Source of the DNA: Cognatilysobacter claricitrinus
GTDB lineage: Bacteria > Pseudomonadota > Gammaproteobacteria > Xanthomonadales > Xanthomonadaceae
Assembly (NCBI RefSeq): GCF_045866565.1
Contig: NZ_BAAFZV010000002.1
Location: forward strand, 434,001 to 498,000
Length of the DNA: 64,000 nt
Direction: 5' to 3'
Part shown: positions 44,505 through 53,452 of the stretch, piece by piece
How the letters are laid out: each line of letters opens with the position of its first letter
How positions within the stretch are numbered: position 1 is the first letter of the stretch
Program-made: the position numbers and the translations under genes
The notes under the pieces: model-generated
The model's input: only the letters and a program-made list of their open reading frames with translations
The model's database searches: none
Told to the model about the DNA's origin: nothing

Positions 44505-45275
44505 TCATCGCGTGCGCGCAGTGCGCGAACGCTCGGCGTCGATGGCGCGGAAGATGTCCTCCGTCATGGGCGTCCAGGTGCTCCACGCGTGCTTGCCTGG
44601 ACGAACGAGCACGTGATCGTGCGGGAGCGCTTCGGCCACCAGCGGCATGCCTTCGCGCAGGTAATCGTTGTCGCCGTACCCGAGCCACACGTTGCGGACG
44701 CGCTCGGGCTCGTTGCGCCACGTCTTCATCTGCTTCCACAGATCACGCTGCCAGAAGTCGCGTTCATCGATGGACGACGACGCGGGCTGCCAGTCGTCCA
44801 ATCCGCCCGCGGCGCGGATCTCGTCGTGGATCGCGCGTTCGCCGGTATACGGCGCGAGCAGCACCATGCCGTCGACCTGGCCCGGATACATCTCGTCGTA
44901 AAGGATGCCGCCCATGCCACCGAGCGATGCGCCGACCAGCCATATCTCCGTGTACGCACGGCGCCGCGCGGGCATCAGCACCTCGTCGTGCAGGCGCCGC
45001 GGGGCGCTGCGATCGGTGTAGTAGGGCATCGACAGCTCGGCGAACAGCACGTCGGCGTCGGGCCAGACACGCTGAATAACCTCGCCGATACCGCTGCGGC
45101 GCAATGACTCCAGCCGGTCGCGGCGCCCTGGCAGGACCACCACCAATCGGTGCGAGCCGGCGTTCGACGGCAACAGCGCGGTGGGCACGGGGCGGGCGGT
45201 GTTCACGCGCGTCGGCATGCACGCGAGCAACGCACTCGCCGCCAGCAGGACTACCGACCACCGCAGCAGGCGCAT
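44505..45275 (-). CDS. Lipoprotein alpha/beta-hydrolase
   Basis: 256 residues from ATG 45275, chosen because GGAGGGAG lies just before it. Lipoprotein signal with lipobox LLAC near residue 18. The nucleophile elbow is VGASLGGMGG near 123 and the acid/His pair are in GDND and GKHAWSTW. RLVVVLPGRRD gives the oxyanion region. Extracytoplasmic esterase or peptidase of unknown substrate. Confidence 0.85.
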   Translation of the reverse strand: MRLLRWSVVLLAASALLACMPTRVNTARPVPTALLPSNAGSHRLVVVLPGRRDRLESLRRSGIGEVIQRVWPDADVLFAELSMPYYTDRSAPRRLHDEVLMPARRRAYTEIWLVGASLGGMGGILYDEMYPGQVDGMVLLAPYTGERAIHDEIRAAGGLDDWQPASSSIDERDFWQRDLWKQMKTWRNEPERVRNVWLGYGDNDYLREGMPLVAEALPHDHVLVRPGKHAWSTWTPMTEDIFRAIDAERSRTARTR

Positions 45276-45428
45276 GCGACTCCCTCCATTCAGCAAACCC
45301 GAGTCTCGCAGGCGCGCGTTACGGCGTGGTCGAGAGCGGGGGATTCATGCGCATTCATCGTCATGCGCGCGAGGACTGTGACGTCCGCACGTCGCGGCTC
45401 ACGCGCACTTGATGATTGGTCGACCACG

Positions 45429-46571
45429 ATGGGGCCCTCTGAAATCCGGATTGCCGCGAACGTGCTGACCCCTGGTCGACCCCGCGCAGAACGGGGCCTG
45501 CCCTGGATCGCGTCCTCATCGAAGGACAGCGAGATCCTGCGCCTGCGTGGCCTCGTGGCGACGCTGGCGTCCGTCGCCGAGCATCCAGGCAGCACCGAAT
45601 CCTTCATCGAGTACGCGCTGGACAAGGTCGTCGAGATCACGCGCGCTACCGGTGGCGTGGTGCTGCTCGACAATGGCGATGCCGGCCTGACGGTGGCGTG
45701 CGCGCGCGGGCAGATGGAGCGCGTGCAGATCGATGCCTTCAACGGCGGCCAGACGCTCGCCTGCGCGTGCCTCGACGCCGGAACGTCGCTACGCAGTGAT
45801 GCGACCAGCACGGACGAGCGCATCCGCGGTGACGTGCGTCGCCGCCATCACCTGCATTCGCTGATCGCCGCACCGTTGCGCTACGGCGACGCCACGCAGG
45901 GCGTGCTCGAGATCTGTTCGTCCGTGACGCACGCGTTCGACGACATCGACGCGCAGGCGATCGCGCTGATCGGCAATGCGATGGGCGGCGCGCTCGGGCG
46001 CCAGCTCGCGCTGGAGGAAAACGCGCGGCTTCTGCGGCGCCTGCACGATGCGCTGCTCGACACGCAGGCCACCGCGCAGATGTACCAGGATGCCGCGTCG
46101 CTCGACGCGCTAACGGGACTTCCGAACCGCGCGACGTTCGAAGCACAGCTCGAGCAGGTGTGCGCAGCGCACGACGGCCAGCCGCATCGCTTCGGCGTGC
46201 TGTTCATCGATCTCGACGACTTCAAGGAAATCAACGACACGCACGGCCATGCCACCGGCGACGCCGTGTTGCGCGCCGCGGCGGGCGTGTTGCGCGAAAC
46301 ACTGCGCGATACGGACGTCGTCGCGCGGTTGGGCGGCGATGAATTCGTGGTGCTGCTGTCGTCGCTGCGCGATGCCGATCGCGACGTGCGCTCGGTGGCC
46401 GCGGCGGTCGAGGACGAACTGGCGCGTCCGCGCGTGATCAACAGCGCGCGGCTGCGCATCAAGTGCAGCGTCGGCTGGGTGATCCACGACGGCACCGCGC
46501 ATGCGTCGGAGGTCCTGCATGCCGCCGACGAACGCATGTACGAGCAGAAGCGGGCGCGTCGCCAGCGCTGA
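45429..46571 (+). CDS. GAF-GGDEF diguanylate cyclase
   Basis: 380 residues from ATG 45429. GAF domain about 40-190 (ATGGVVLLDNGDAGLTVACARGQ, HLHSLIAAPLRYGDATQGVLEI) with two Cys (CACLDAG), then GGDEF about 220-380: DALTGLPNRATF, FIDLDDFKEINDTHGHATGD and RLGGDEF near 301. I-site RDTD precedes it. Cytoplasmic. Another cyclic di-GMP synthase of the same layout as the one at 37473. Confidence 0.94.
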   Translation: MGPSEIRIAANVLTPGRPRAERGLPWIASSSKDSEILRLRGLVATLASVAEHPGSTESFIEYALDKVVEITRATGGVVLLDNGDAGLTVACARGQMERVQIDAFNGGQTLACACLDAGTSLRSDATSTDERIRGDVRRRHHLHSLIAAPLRYGDATQGVLEICSSVTHAFDDIDAQAIALIGNAMGGALGRQLALEENARLLRRLHDALLDTQATAQMYQDAASLDALTGLPNRATFEAQLEQVCAAHDGQPHRFGVLFIDLDDFKEINDTHGHATGDAVLRAAAGVLRETLRDTDVVARLGGDEFVVLLSSLRDADRDVRSVAAAVEDELARPRVINSARLRIKCSVGWVIHDGTAHASEVLHAADERMYEQKRARRQR

Positions 46572-46652
46572 CGGACCACTTGACGCTCACACCGGGGGCG
46601 CTATTCATCCGCGGCTGCGGCAACGACGCCGCGACCGACCATGGAGGCCCCG

Positions 46653-47291
46653 ATGTCCCGTATCCCCGCAGCCCGCGCCCTGGGCCTGGCCGTTATCGCC
46701 GCACTCGCGCTCGCCGCGTGCAAGGGCAAAGGCAGCAACGACACGCTGGCCGACGGTGCGACCGACGCCAACTCCGCCGCCACCGGCGCGACTGCGACCG
46801 GCCCCGGTGCCCCACCGGTGAGTCCTGCGGACCCGGTGGCCAGCACTGGCGCCACCGGCGTGCCGGGCAACGCCGGCGCCGCTGCGCCCGGCCCGATGCT
46901 GGTCCTGGTCCCCGACGGCCCGCACGGCCCTTACCTGACCAACGCGGCAGGAAACGCGCTGTATTACGTCGAGGGCGACGAGGACGGCCGCAAGTGCGTC
47001 GGCCCGTGCATCCAGTCGTGGCCGCCGGTGCTCGCCGACACGCAGCAGCCGACCGGCGCTGCGGGCCTGCAGGGCGCGGCGATCTCGGTCATCACGCGGC
47101 CGGACGGCACGCGGCAGGTGACCTTCGAAGGCCACCCGCTCTACCGCTATGCGGCGGACGCCGGCGTGGGCCAGGCCAACGGCGATGGCGTCAAGGACAA
47201 GTTCGGCAGCTGGCACGTCGCCATGCCGGGCGCGGGTGGTGATTCGTCGGATGCGGCCGCGGCGGGCGCGACGAGCCCGTCGGGCAACTGA
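46653..47291 (+). CDS. COG4315-like lipoprotein with secreted repeat
   Basis: 212 residues from ATG 46653 (GGAGG upstream at 46643). Lipobox ALAAC near residue 18. A long Ala/Gly/Thr/Pro-rich linker (TGATATGPGAPPVSPADPV) leads to the conserved domain ALYYVEGDEDGRKCVGPCIQSWPPVLA, then GHPLYRYAADAGVGQANGDGV. This is the secreted-repeat family with Cys in a CxxxC pair that may bind heme or a metal. Exported; function unknown. Confidence 0.87.
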   Translation: MSRIPAARALGLAVIAALALAACKGKGSNDTLADGATDANSAATGATATGPGAPPVSPADPVASTGATGVPGNAGAAAPGPMLVLVPDGPHGPYLTNAAGNALYYVEGDEDGRKCVGPCIQSWPPVLADTQQPTGAAGLQGAAISVITRPDGTRQVTFEGHPLYRYAADAGVGQANGDGVKDKFGSWHVAMPGAGGDSSDAAAAGATSPSGN

Positions 47292-47302
47292 CCTAAGCAA
47301 TG

Positions 47303-47330
47303 CGGGCGGCCGGCGAGCGCCGGTCGCCCG
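47303..47330. terminator. Long hairpin between convergent genes
   Basis: A 13-bp nearly perfect stem (CGGGCGGCCGGCG / CGCCGGTCGCCCG, with one G-T pair) on a 2-base turn, filling the space between the stops of the COG4315 gene and the following minus-strand small gene. No T-run; acts as a bidirectional 3' structure at best. Confidence 0.6.
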
Positions 47331-47549
47331 TCAACCGTGGGCGCGGCGCGGCCCGAAGGCGGCGCTGGGGTCGATCGCGTCGCGACCGGCCGGGGACAGG
47401 CAGCGATCCCAGGAAATCTGCAACAGGCCCTTGGCGTAGAGGTCGTCTTCGAGCTGCTTGTCGATCTTGGCGCGGCCGTCGACTGCTAGCAGACGCAGGG
47501 CCGCCAGCTCGCGCGGGCTGATGATCGTTGAATGCGTGAGGGTGTTCAT
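47331..47549 (-). CDS. Small hypothetical protein
   Basis: 72 residues from ATG 47549. Helix-rich, NTLTHSTIISPRELAALRLLAVDGRAKIDKQLEDDLYAKGLL then WDRCLSPAGRDAIDP. The order resembles a winged-helix half (L-x-LLA, D-x-YAKGLL). It lies downstream of the CheX-like gene on the same strand but 146 bases away. No confident family. Confidence 0.6.
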   Translation of the reverse strand: MNTLTHSTIISPRELAALRLLAVDGRAKIDKQLEDDLYAKGLLQISWDRCLSPAGRDAIDPSAAFGPRRAHG

Positions 47550-47661
47550 GAGCGCGGCTCCCCGGGTCGTGCAGGAACCAGTCTGCGGGGCGGCGAGCTC
47601 AAGGACACGTGAAGCCGGCCGGCCTCGACCGCCGGGCGCGGACCGGCGGCCCGAACCGGGC

Positions 47662-47692
47662 GTTCCACGGCGCACGAAGCGCCGCGTGGAAC
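47662..47692 (-). terminator. Hairpin after the CheX-like gene
   Basis: Read on minus: GTTCCACG(CG)GCGC then TTCGT then GCGCCGTGGAAC, a 12-bp stem with a two-base bulge starting four bases past the stop of the CheX-like gene. It lacks a T-run. Confidence 0.5.
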
Positions 47693-47695
47693 CCG

Positions 47696-48538
47696 TCAGT
47701 CGCCCAGCACCAGCAGGAACGGGCCGAGCTGCGAGGTCATCGACACCAGCACGTGCATGCCGTCGTCGAGCGCCGACACCGGCGTTTCGAAGTCCGGAGG
47801 CGACGCGCGATAGGTCGCGTCCTCCGGCAGGCTGTCCTTGACGACGTAGCCCATCAGCACGTTGACGAGCTCGCCGAGCGCGTCGAGCGCCAGCTCCTCG
47901 TCGCAGGCTTCCGGCGGGATCGACAGGAAGGCCTGCGCGATCGCATGCATGGTGGCGTGGTCGCAGGCCACGCCGATCGCCAGCGGGCGCTCGGCCGACA
48001 CGCGCACCAGCGCCATCGCGTCGGTGGCCGGCGGGTTTTTCGGGTCGGCGACGCTGGAGAACTGGCACTGCGTGCGCAGCAGGCGCGGAAAGAGCTTGTT
48101 GCAGGTCGCGATCGAGTTGCCGATGCGACGGCCGAGCTGGTGCGACGCCAGCATCGTGTCGAGCGAACGCACCGCTTCGTCACGTTCGCCGGCGTGTGCG
48201 CGCAGCTCCTCGTCCAGGCTCTCGCGGCTCACGAAACCTTCCTCGACCAGGATCTCGCCGAACAGCTTGCGGCGCGACTTCTGTTCGTCCAGCAGCACGC
48301 CGACTTCATCGGCGGTGAGCAGGCCCATCGCCTGTGCGAGGTCGCCAAAGCGCTTGTCCTCGCGACGCTGGCGTTCGTTGATCGCGATCGCCTGGTCGGC
48401 GGTGATCATTCCGCGCTCGCAGGCGAGCTCGCCCAGTGCGGGATTGGAGACGCGCTGGATCTCGAGCGCGCGCAGCAGTTGGGCGGCGTCGATGACGCCC
48501 TTTTCCAGCAGGAACTGGCCGAAGAACTTGGCTGCCAT
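47696..48538 (-). CDS. CheX-like chemotaxis protein with helical N-terminal repeats
   Basis: 280 residues. The first 130 residues hold two to three repeats of a GspE-N/MshEN-like pattern (FFGQFLLEKGVIDAAQLLRALEIQR; FGDLAQAMGLLTADEV; LFGEILVEEGFVSRESLDEEL). From about 130 the CheX fold appears: LGELVNVLMGYVVKDSL near 214 with the conserved E..N..G set used by CheC/CheX to dephosphorylate CheY-P. It starts 10 bases after the response regulator gene, a likely operon and functional pair. Confidence 0.88.
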   Translation of the reverse strand: MAAKFFGQFLLEKGVIDAAQLLRALEIQRVSNPALGELACERGMITADQAIAINERQRREDKRFGDLAQAMGLLTADEVGVLLDEQKSRRKLFGEILVEEGFVSRESLDEELRAHAGERDEAVRSLDTMLASHQLGRRIGNSIATCNKLFPRLLRTQCQFSSVADPKNPPATDAMALVRVSAERPLAIGVACDHATMHAIAQAFLSIPPEACDEELALDALGELVNVLMGYVVKDSLPEDATYRASPPDFETPVSALDDGMHVLVSMTSQLGPFLLVLGD

Positions 48539-48548
48539 GTCGAAGGCC

Positions 48549-48929
48549 TCAGGCGGTGGCGACGGTGGTGACGTCGGCCAGCACGCGCGCGAGCGTGTCG
48601 CGATCGATCGGCTTCTGCAGGTAGCTCTTCGCGCCCATCTTCAGGCACTGCTCGATGTCGTTCTGCGCACCCAGCGAGCTGAGCACGACGACCTTCGCCG
48701 CCGGGTCGAGCTCGAGGATGCGCTTGAGCGCGGCCTTGCCGTCGACCTTCGGCATCACCAGGTCCAGCAGCACGATGTCCGGCTTCAGCGCCAGGTACTG
48801 CTCGACGGCCTTGATGCCGTTGTCCGCCTCGCCCGCCAGCTGGTAGCCGCAGGCGTCGATCTGCTGCGCGGTGAGCATGCGCAGCGCGCGGGAGTCGTCG
48901 CAGAGGAGAACCGTCGGGCGGGCAGTCAT
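48549..48929 (-). CDS. CheY-like response regulator
   Basis: 126 residues from ATG 48929. Receiver: LLCDDSRALR, phospho-Asp in IVLLDLVMPKVDGKA near 59, Ser in VVLSSLGAQ and Lys in SYLQKPIDR near 110. Single-domain CheY type. The CheX-like phosphatase gene follows after 10 bases. MARPTV-like start choice follows the family. Confidence 0.93.
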   Translation of the reverse strand: MTARPTVLLCDDSRALRMLTAQQIDACGYQLAGEADNGIKAVEQYLALKPDIVLLDLVMPKVDGKAALKRILELDPAAKVVVLSSLGAQNDIEQCLKMGAKSYLQKPIDRDTLARVLADVTTVATA

Positions 48930-49026
48930 GGTGGTGTCCTGCGCGCATCCGGTGCGCGTTCCGTGGGCCATCGGCGTCGACCCTCGGAACTTCGTAACGG
49001 CAGGGTCGGGCAAAGCTTGAGGGCGA

Positions 49027-50268
49027 TCACGCGATGACGAAAGCAGCCGCGGCGCGACCGGCCCGCAGTCCGCTGGCGAAGCAGGCGGTGAGCAGGTAGC
49101 CGCCGGTGGGCGCCTCCCAGTCGAGCATCTCGCCGGCGACGAAGACGCCGGGCCGGCCGCGAACCATCAGGTCGTCGTCGAGCGCCTCCAGCCGCACGCC
49201 TCCGGCCGAGCTGATCGCCTCCGCGATCGGTCGCGGCGACTGCAGGCGAAGCGGCAGGCGCTTGAGCGCGGCCGCGAGGCGCGCCGGGTCGTCCGGAAGC
49301 GGGTGGCCGAGCACCTCGTGCAACAGGCCCGCGCGCACGCCGTGCACGCCGGCCTGCCGGCGCAGGTGGTCGCTCAGGCTGCGGCCGTTGCGCGGGCGGG
49401 CGAGGGCGGTGCGCAGCGTCACCTCGTCGCGGCCGGGCACCAGGTCGAGTTCCAGCAGCGCCGAGCCATCGCGCGCGATCGCGTCACGCAGGTCGGCCGA
49501 CAACGCATACACCAGGCTGCCCTCGACACCCGCCGCGCTGACCACGCATTCGCCCTGCAGCGAACGACGCGCGCCATGGACGTCGGTCCAGTGCGCGATC
49601 ACCGGCTTCAGCGGCGCACCCGCGAACCGGTCGATGAAATGCGGCGTCCACGCGACGTCGAACCCGCAATTCGCCGGAACGAGCGGTGCGATGTCGACGC
49701 CTGCGCCGGCGAATGGCGACACCCATGCGCCGTCGGAGCCGAGCTCCGGCCAGCTGGCGCCGCCGAGCGCGAAAACCGCTGCGCGTGGCATTGCGTCGAC
49801 CGCGCCATCCACGGTTTCGAATTGCAACGCGCCGTCGTCCGTCCAGCCGGTCCAGCGATGCTGCACGTGGAAACGCACGCCGGAATCGCGCAGCCGGCGT
49901 ACCCAGCCGCGCAGCAGCGGCGCGGCCTTGAGGTCGGTCGGGAACACACGGCCCGAACTGCCTACGAATGTCTCGATGCCGAAGCCGCGCGCCCAGTCGC
50001 GCAATGCGTCCGCGTCGAAGTCGTCGAGCCAGCGCCCGACCTCGGCCGCGCGCTCGCGATAGCGCGCATCGAACGCGGGCCGGGGCTCGCTGTGCGTCAG
50101 GTTCAGGCCGCCCTTGCCGGCGATCAGGAACTTGCGCCCGACCGAACCCTTCGCCTCGAACAGGTCCACGTCGACGCCCGCCGCGCGCGCGACTTCCGCG
50201 GCCATCAGGCCGGCCGGCCCGCCGCCGATGATCGCGATGCCGGGAATGTCGAGTCGTGCGGGTTCCAT
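49027..50268 (-). CDS. TIGR03862 flavoprotein (YhiN/HI0933-like)
   Basis: 413 residues. FAD motif IAIIGGGPAGLMAAEVARAAGVDVDLFEAKGSVGRKFLIAGKGGLNLTHS, with the NLTHS run typical of this flavoprotein family. The C-terminal GVFVAGEMLDWEAPTGGYLLTACFASGLRAG region completes the FAD site. Reaction unknown; in E. coli YhiN-type proteins are uncharacterised. Divergent from the serine hydrolase gene. Confidence 0.93.
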   Translation of the reverse strand: MEPARLDIPGIAIIGGGPAGLMAAEVARAAGVDVDLFEAKGSVGRKFLIAGKGGLNLTHSEPRPAFDARYRERAAEVGRWLDDFDADALRDWARGFGIETFVGSSGRVFPTDLKAAPLLRGWVRRLRDSGVRFHVQHRWTGWTDDGALQFETVDGAVDAMPRAAVFALGGASWPELGSDGAWVSPFAGAGVDIAPLVPANCGFDVAWTPHFIDRFAGAPLKPVIAHWTDVHGARRSLQGECVVSAAGVEGSLVYALSADLRDAIARDGSALLELDLVPGRDEVTLRTALARPRNGRSLSDHLRRQAGVHGVRAGLLHEVLGHPLPDDPARLAAALKRLPLRLQSPRPIAEAISSAGGVRLEALDDDLMVRGRPGVFVAGEMLDWEAPTGGYLLTACFASGLRAGRAAAAFVIA

Positions 50269-50358
50269 CGCGTGGTGGTGTCGGATCGGGGGCGCACAGC
50301 ATGCCTGCAGCGGCGTGTCGCACGGTATCGTCCGCGCTCGCCCTGCCGAACCCGACCG

Positions 50359-51993
50359 ATGACGCCACGCCTGTCCGCCTGCCTGTTCGTCCTTCCACTG
50401 CTGCTCGCGGTACCCGCGCATGCGCAAACGGCGCAACCCGATGCGGTCGTCACGACGCCGGCGTCCACCTTGCTCCCCGCGCAGCTGGCCGACTTCGACG
50501 CCTACGTCGAATCCGACCGCAAGCGCTTCAACGTGCCGGGCATCGCCGTCGCCATCGTCAAGGACGGCCACGTCGTGCTCGAAAAGGGCTGGGGCGTCCG
50601 CAGGATGGGCGCGAACGATCCGGTCACCGCGCACACGATGTTCGCGATCGCGTCGAACACCAAGGCGTTCACGTCGATGGCGATCTCGATGCTGGCTGAC
50701 GAAGGCAAGTTGTCGCTGGACGATCGCGTGATCGACCACCTGCCGTGGTTCCGCATGTCGGACCCGACCATCACGCGCGAAATGCGCATCCGCGACCTGC
50801 TCGCGCATCGCTCCGGCCTGAGCCTCGGCGCGGGTGACCTTCTGTACTGGCCGGGCACCACGTACAGCGGTCGCGAAGTCGCCGAACGCCTGAAGGACGT
50901 TCCCATCAACGGCAGTTTCCGCGGCCAGTACGCATACGACAACATCCTGTTCGGCGTCGCGCAGCAGGTGGTCGAGCAGGTAAGTGGACAGAGTTTCCAG
51001 GCGTTCCTGGACTCCCGCATCCTCGCGCCGCTGGGCATGAACGAGACGCGCTACAACAGCGATTTCCTGAAGCCGGGCGATGAGGTGGCGACGGGCCACG
51101 CCGCGTTCGATTTCAAGGACGTCAAACCGCTCGCCGCGCCGATGACGTGGTCGAACGTCGCCGGCGCGGGCGGCATCTATTCGAGCGTGCACGACATGGC
51201 GCGCTGGATGGAGCTTCACCTCGCCGACGGCGTGATCAGTGGCAGCGGCGACAGCGAGAAGCGCCTGGTCAGCCACGATCGCCACAAGGCGATGTGGCAG
51301 GTGGTGACGCCCATTCCCGTCGCCGAACCGTCGGTGCCGCAGCTCGCGCCGCTCAAGCCGAATTTCGCTGGCTATGGCGAGGGCTGGTCGCTGTCGGACT
51401 ACCGGGGCCACAAACTCGTCTGGCACACCGGCGGGTGGCCCGGCATGGTGTCGAAGGTGACGATGGTTCCGGACCTCGGCGTCGGCGTGGTGGTGCTGAC
51501 GAATGCGGAGATGGGCGGCGCGTTCAACGCGATCGTCTACCGCGTGCTCGATGCCTACACCGACGCGCCGAAGACCGACTGGGTTGCGGCCTACGGTGCC
51601 GCGCTCGACAAGCAGCGCGGCGATGCCGACGACAGCTGGAAGAAGCACGTCGCCGCGCGCGGCGCGTCGTCGAAGCCGTCGCTGCCGCTCGCGAAATACG
51701 CCGGCACCTACCGCGACCCGTGGTACGGCGATGTCGTGGTCGAACGCGCCGGCAACGGGCTACGACTGCGCTTCACGAAAACGCCGGAACTCACCGGTCG
51801 CCTCGAACCCTGGCAACACGACAGCTTCATCGTCCGCTGGGACCAGCGCTGGCTGAATGCCGATGCGTTCGTGGATTTCGACCTCGACCACGACGGCGTG
51901 ATCCGTGGCGCGCGCATGGAGCCCGTGTCGCCGCTCACGGATTTCAGCTTCGACTTCCAGGACCTGCGCCTTGCACCCGTGTCGACGCCGTAA
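50359..51993 (+). CDS. Beta-lactamase-like serine hydrolase (class C fold, exported)
   Basis: 544 residues, signal peptide ending at AHAQT. Serine-hydrolase motifs: SNTKAF near 97 (SxxK), YDN near 197, HTGGW near 360 (KTG-like). The last 100 residues form a DUF3471-like beta domain (YAGTYRDPWYGDVVVERAGNGLRLRF). Family members hydrolyse esters, D-peptides or beta-lactams; which one is not visible. Periplasmic. Confidence 0.93.
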   Translation: MTPRLSACLFVLPLLLAVPAHAQTAQPDAVVTTPASTLLPAQLADFDAYVESDRKRFNVPGIAVAIVKDGHVVLEKGWGVRRMGANDPVTAHTMFAIASNTKAFTSMAISMLADEGKLSLDDRVIDHLPWFRMSDPTITREMRIRDLLAHRSGLSLGAGDLLYWPGTTYSGREVAERLKDVPINGSFRGQYAYDNILFGVAQQVVEQVSGQSFQAFLDSRILAPLGMNETRYNSDFLKPGDEVATGHAAFDFKDVKPLAAPMTWSNVAGAGGIYSSVHDMARWMELHLADGVISGSGDSEKRLVSHDRHKAMWQVVTPIPVAEPSVPQLAPLKPNFAGYGEGWSLSDYRGHKLVWHTGGWPGMVSKVTMVPDLGVGVVVLTNAEMGGAFNAIVYRVLDAYTDAPKTDWVAAYGAALDKQRGDADDSWKKHVAARGASSKPSLPLAKYAGTYRDPWYGDVVVERAGNGLRLRFTKTPELTGRLEPWQHDSFIVRWDQRWLNADAFVDFDLDHDGVIRGARMEPVSPLTDFSFDFQDLRLAPVSTP

Positions 51994-52041
51994 CGTGCAC
52001 GGGTTCCGGTCTATGCTGCCCGGACCACACGGGAAGCGCGC

Positions 52042-52194
52042 ATGAGCATCGTCGCCATCATCATCGTCATCCTCGGCCTGTGGCTCGCCTTCAAGGCGGT
52101 CGGGCTGGTCGTGCGCCTGCTGATCTGGGCGGTGGTCATCGGCGCCGTGTACTGGCTGCTCGCGCCGCACCTCGGCCTGCCGATGCCGGGTTGA
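52042..52194 (+). CDS. 50-residue membrane peptide
   Basis: A short frame from ATG 52042 to a TGA at 52192 encodes 50 residues that are almost all hydrophobic, with two membrane helices (SIVAIIIVILGLWLAFKAVG, then LLIWAVVIGAVYWLLAPHL). GGGAAGCGC precedes it. It resembles the small YqaE-like or holin-size membrane peptides found beside metabolic genes. Function unknown. Confidence 0.7.
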   Translation: MSIVAIIIVILGLWLAFKAVGLVVRLLIWAVVIGAVYWLLAPHLGLPMPG

Positions 52195-52222
52195 TGGCGA
52201 ACACCGCGGAGGGGGACCGCAC

Positions 52223-52570
52223 ATGAACTGGCACGTCTATTCAATCGGCCCGATCGACTACGGCTGGCATTACCTGCGCACCGTGCGCGAAACGCTCGAA
52301 GTCGCTGCCGTTCCGTGCGAAGGCAGCGACCCGCGCGAGGGCGTCGACACCTCGGCGACGCTCGCGTTCCTGAAGAGCTGGGAGTCGGCGAAGGAAGCCG
52401 CACTCGCCGCCGGCTGGGAGGGCGGTTTCCGCCTGGAGCCGCGTGTGTTCTGGCTGCCGGACGACCTGCAGATGGCGCACGGATTCGTCTTCAAGCAGGA
52501 CCACAACGGCGCGACCTTCATCGCAAGCCCCAAGCCGCTTCCGCACCTGGCGGCGCTCGTCGACGCCTGA
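52223..52570 (+). CDS. Hypothetical protein
   Basis: 115 residues with GGAGGGGG upstream. No signal peptide. NWHVYSIGPIDYGWHYLRTVRETLEVA, then AWEGGFRLEPRVFWLPDDLQMAHGFVFKQDHNGATFIASPKPLPHL looks like a compact alpha/beta protein with many aromatic residues. No recognised family. It sits between the membrane peptide and trhO in one direction. Confidence 0.8.
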   Translation: MNWHVYSIGPIDYGWHYLRTVRETLEVAAVPCEGSDPREGVDTSATLAFLKSWESAKEAALAAGWEGGFRLEPRVFWLPDDLQMAHGFVFKQDHNGATFIASPKPLPHLAALVDA

Positions 52571-52615
52571 ACGGGGCCGTCGCGCCACGCCGGCGCGGCG
52601 AAGCGGCTCCGTACA

Positions 52616-53365
52616 ATGGCGACCATGCTGCTGAACGTCGCCGCCTACCATTTCGCCGAACTCCTCGACGCCGACACGCTCGCCGACACGCTGCGCGCGG
52701 CTGCGGAAGCGCGCGATGTGCGCGGCACGATCCTGGTCGCGCCCGAAGGCGTGAACCTGTTCCTTGCCGGCGAAGAAGCCGGCGTGGAATCCGTGCTCGA
52801 GCTGCTGCGCGCCGATGCGCGCTTCGCCGGCCTCGAAGTCAAACGCAGCTGGAGCCGCGCGCAGCCGTTCGGCCGCCTCAAGGTCAAGCGCAAGCCGGAG
52901 ATCATCACCTTCCGTCGCGACGGCACCGCGCCGCTGGATGCGCGCGCGCCGGCGGTCGATCCGCCCACGCTCGCGCGCTGGATCGAGCAGGGGCATGACG
53001 ACACCGGGCGTCGCCTGGTCATGCTGGACACCCGCAATCGCGAAGAGTTCGACTACGGCACGTTCGATGGCGCCATCACGCTGCCGATCGACAACTTCAC
53101 CGATCTGCCCGCCGCGCTCGAACCGCATCGCGAATCGCTTGCCGACGCCACCGTCGTCAGTTTCTGCACCGGCGGCATCCGCTGCGAAAAGGCCGCGCTT
53201 TGGCTGCAGGCCGACGGCATGCACAACGTCCTGCAGCTCGACGGCGGCATCCTCGGCTACTTCGAACAGGTCGGCGGTTTCGGCTACGCCGGCCGCTGCT
53301 TCGTGTTCGACGGCCGCGTCGCGCTCGATCCGCGACTGCAGCCGCTGGTCGACGACGCGGCCTGA
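52616..53365 (+). CDS. trhO: tRNA uridine(34) hydroxylase (rhodanese-like TrhO/YceA)
   Basis: 249 residues. N-terminal acylphosphatase-like fold (RGTILVAPEGVNLFLAGEE, KVKRKPEIITFRRDG) and a rhodanese domain with active loop CTGGIRCEKA near 182. YDYGTFDGAI and GGILGYFE complete it. TrhO makes 5-hydroxyuridine at U34 of tRNA using O2. ATG 52616 is taken; ATG 52625 is also possible. Confidence 0.95.
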   Translation: MATMLLNVAAYHFAELLDADTLADTLRAAAEARDVRGTILVAPEGVNLFLAGEEAGVESVLELLRADARFAGLEVKRSWSRAQPFGRLKVKRKPEIITFRRDGTAPLDARAPAVDPPTLARWIEQGHDDTGRRLVMLDTRNREEFDYGTFDGAITLPIDNFTDLPAALEPHRESLADATVVSFCTGGIRCEKAALWLQADGMHNVLQLDGGILGYFEQVGGFGYAGRCFVFDGRVALDPRLQPLVDDAA

Positions 53366-53452
53366 GGCGTCATCGGCGTTTCACCGGCCCTCGGCGGCCC
53401 ATGCGGTTTGCTTGCGCGCAGCGGCAACGACGCCGCCTGCCGAGGACACACC

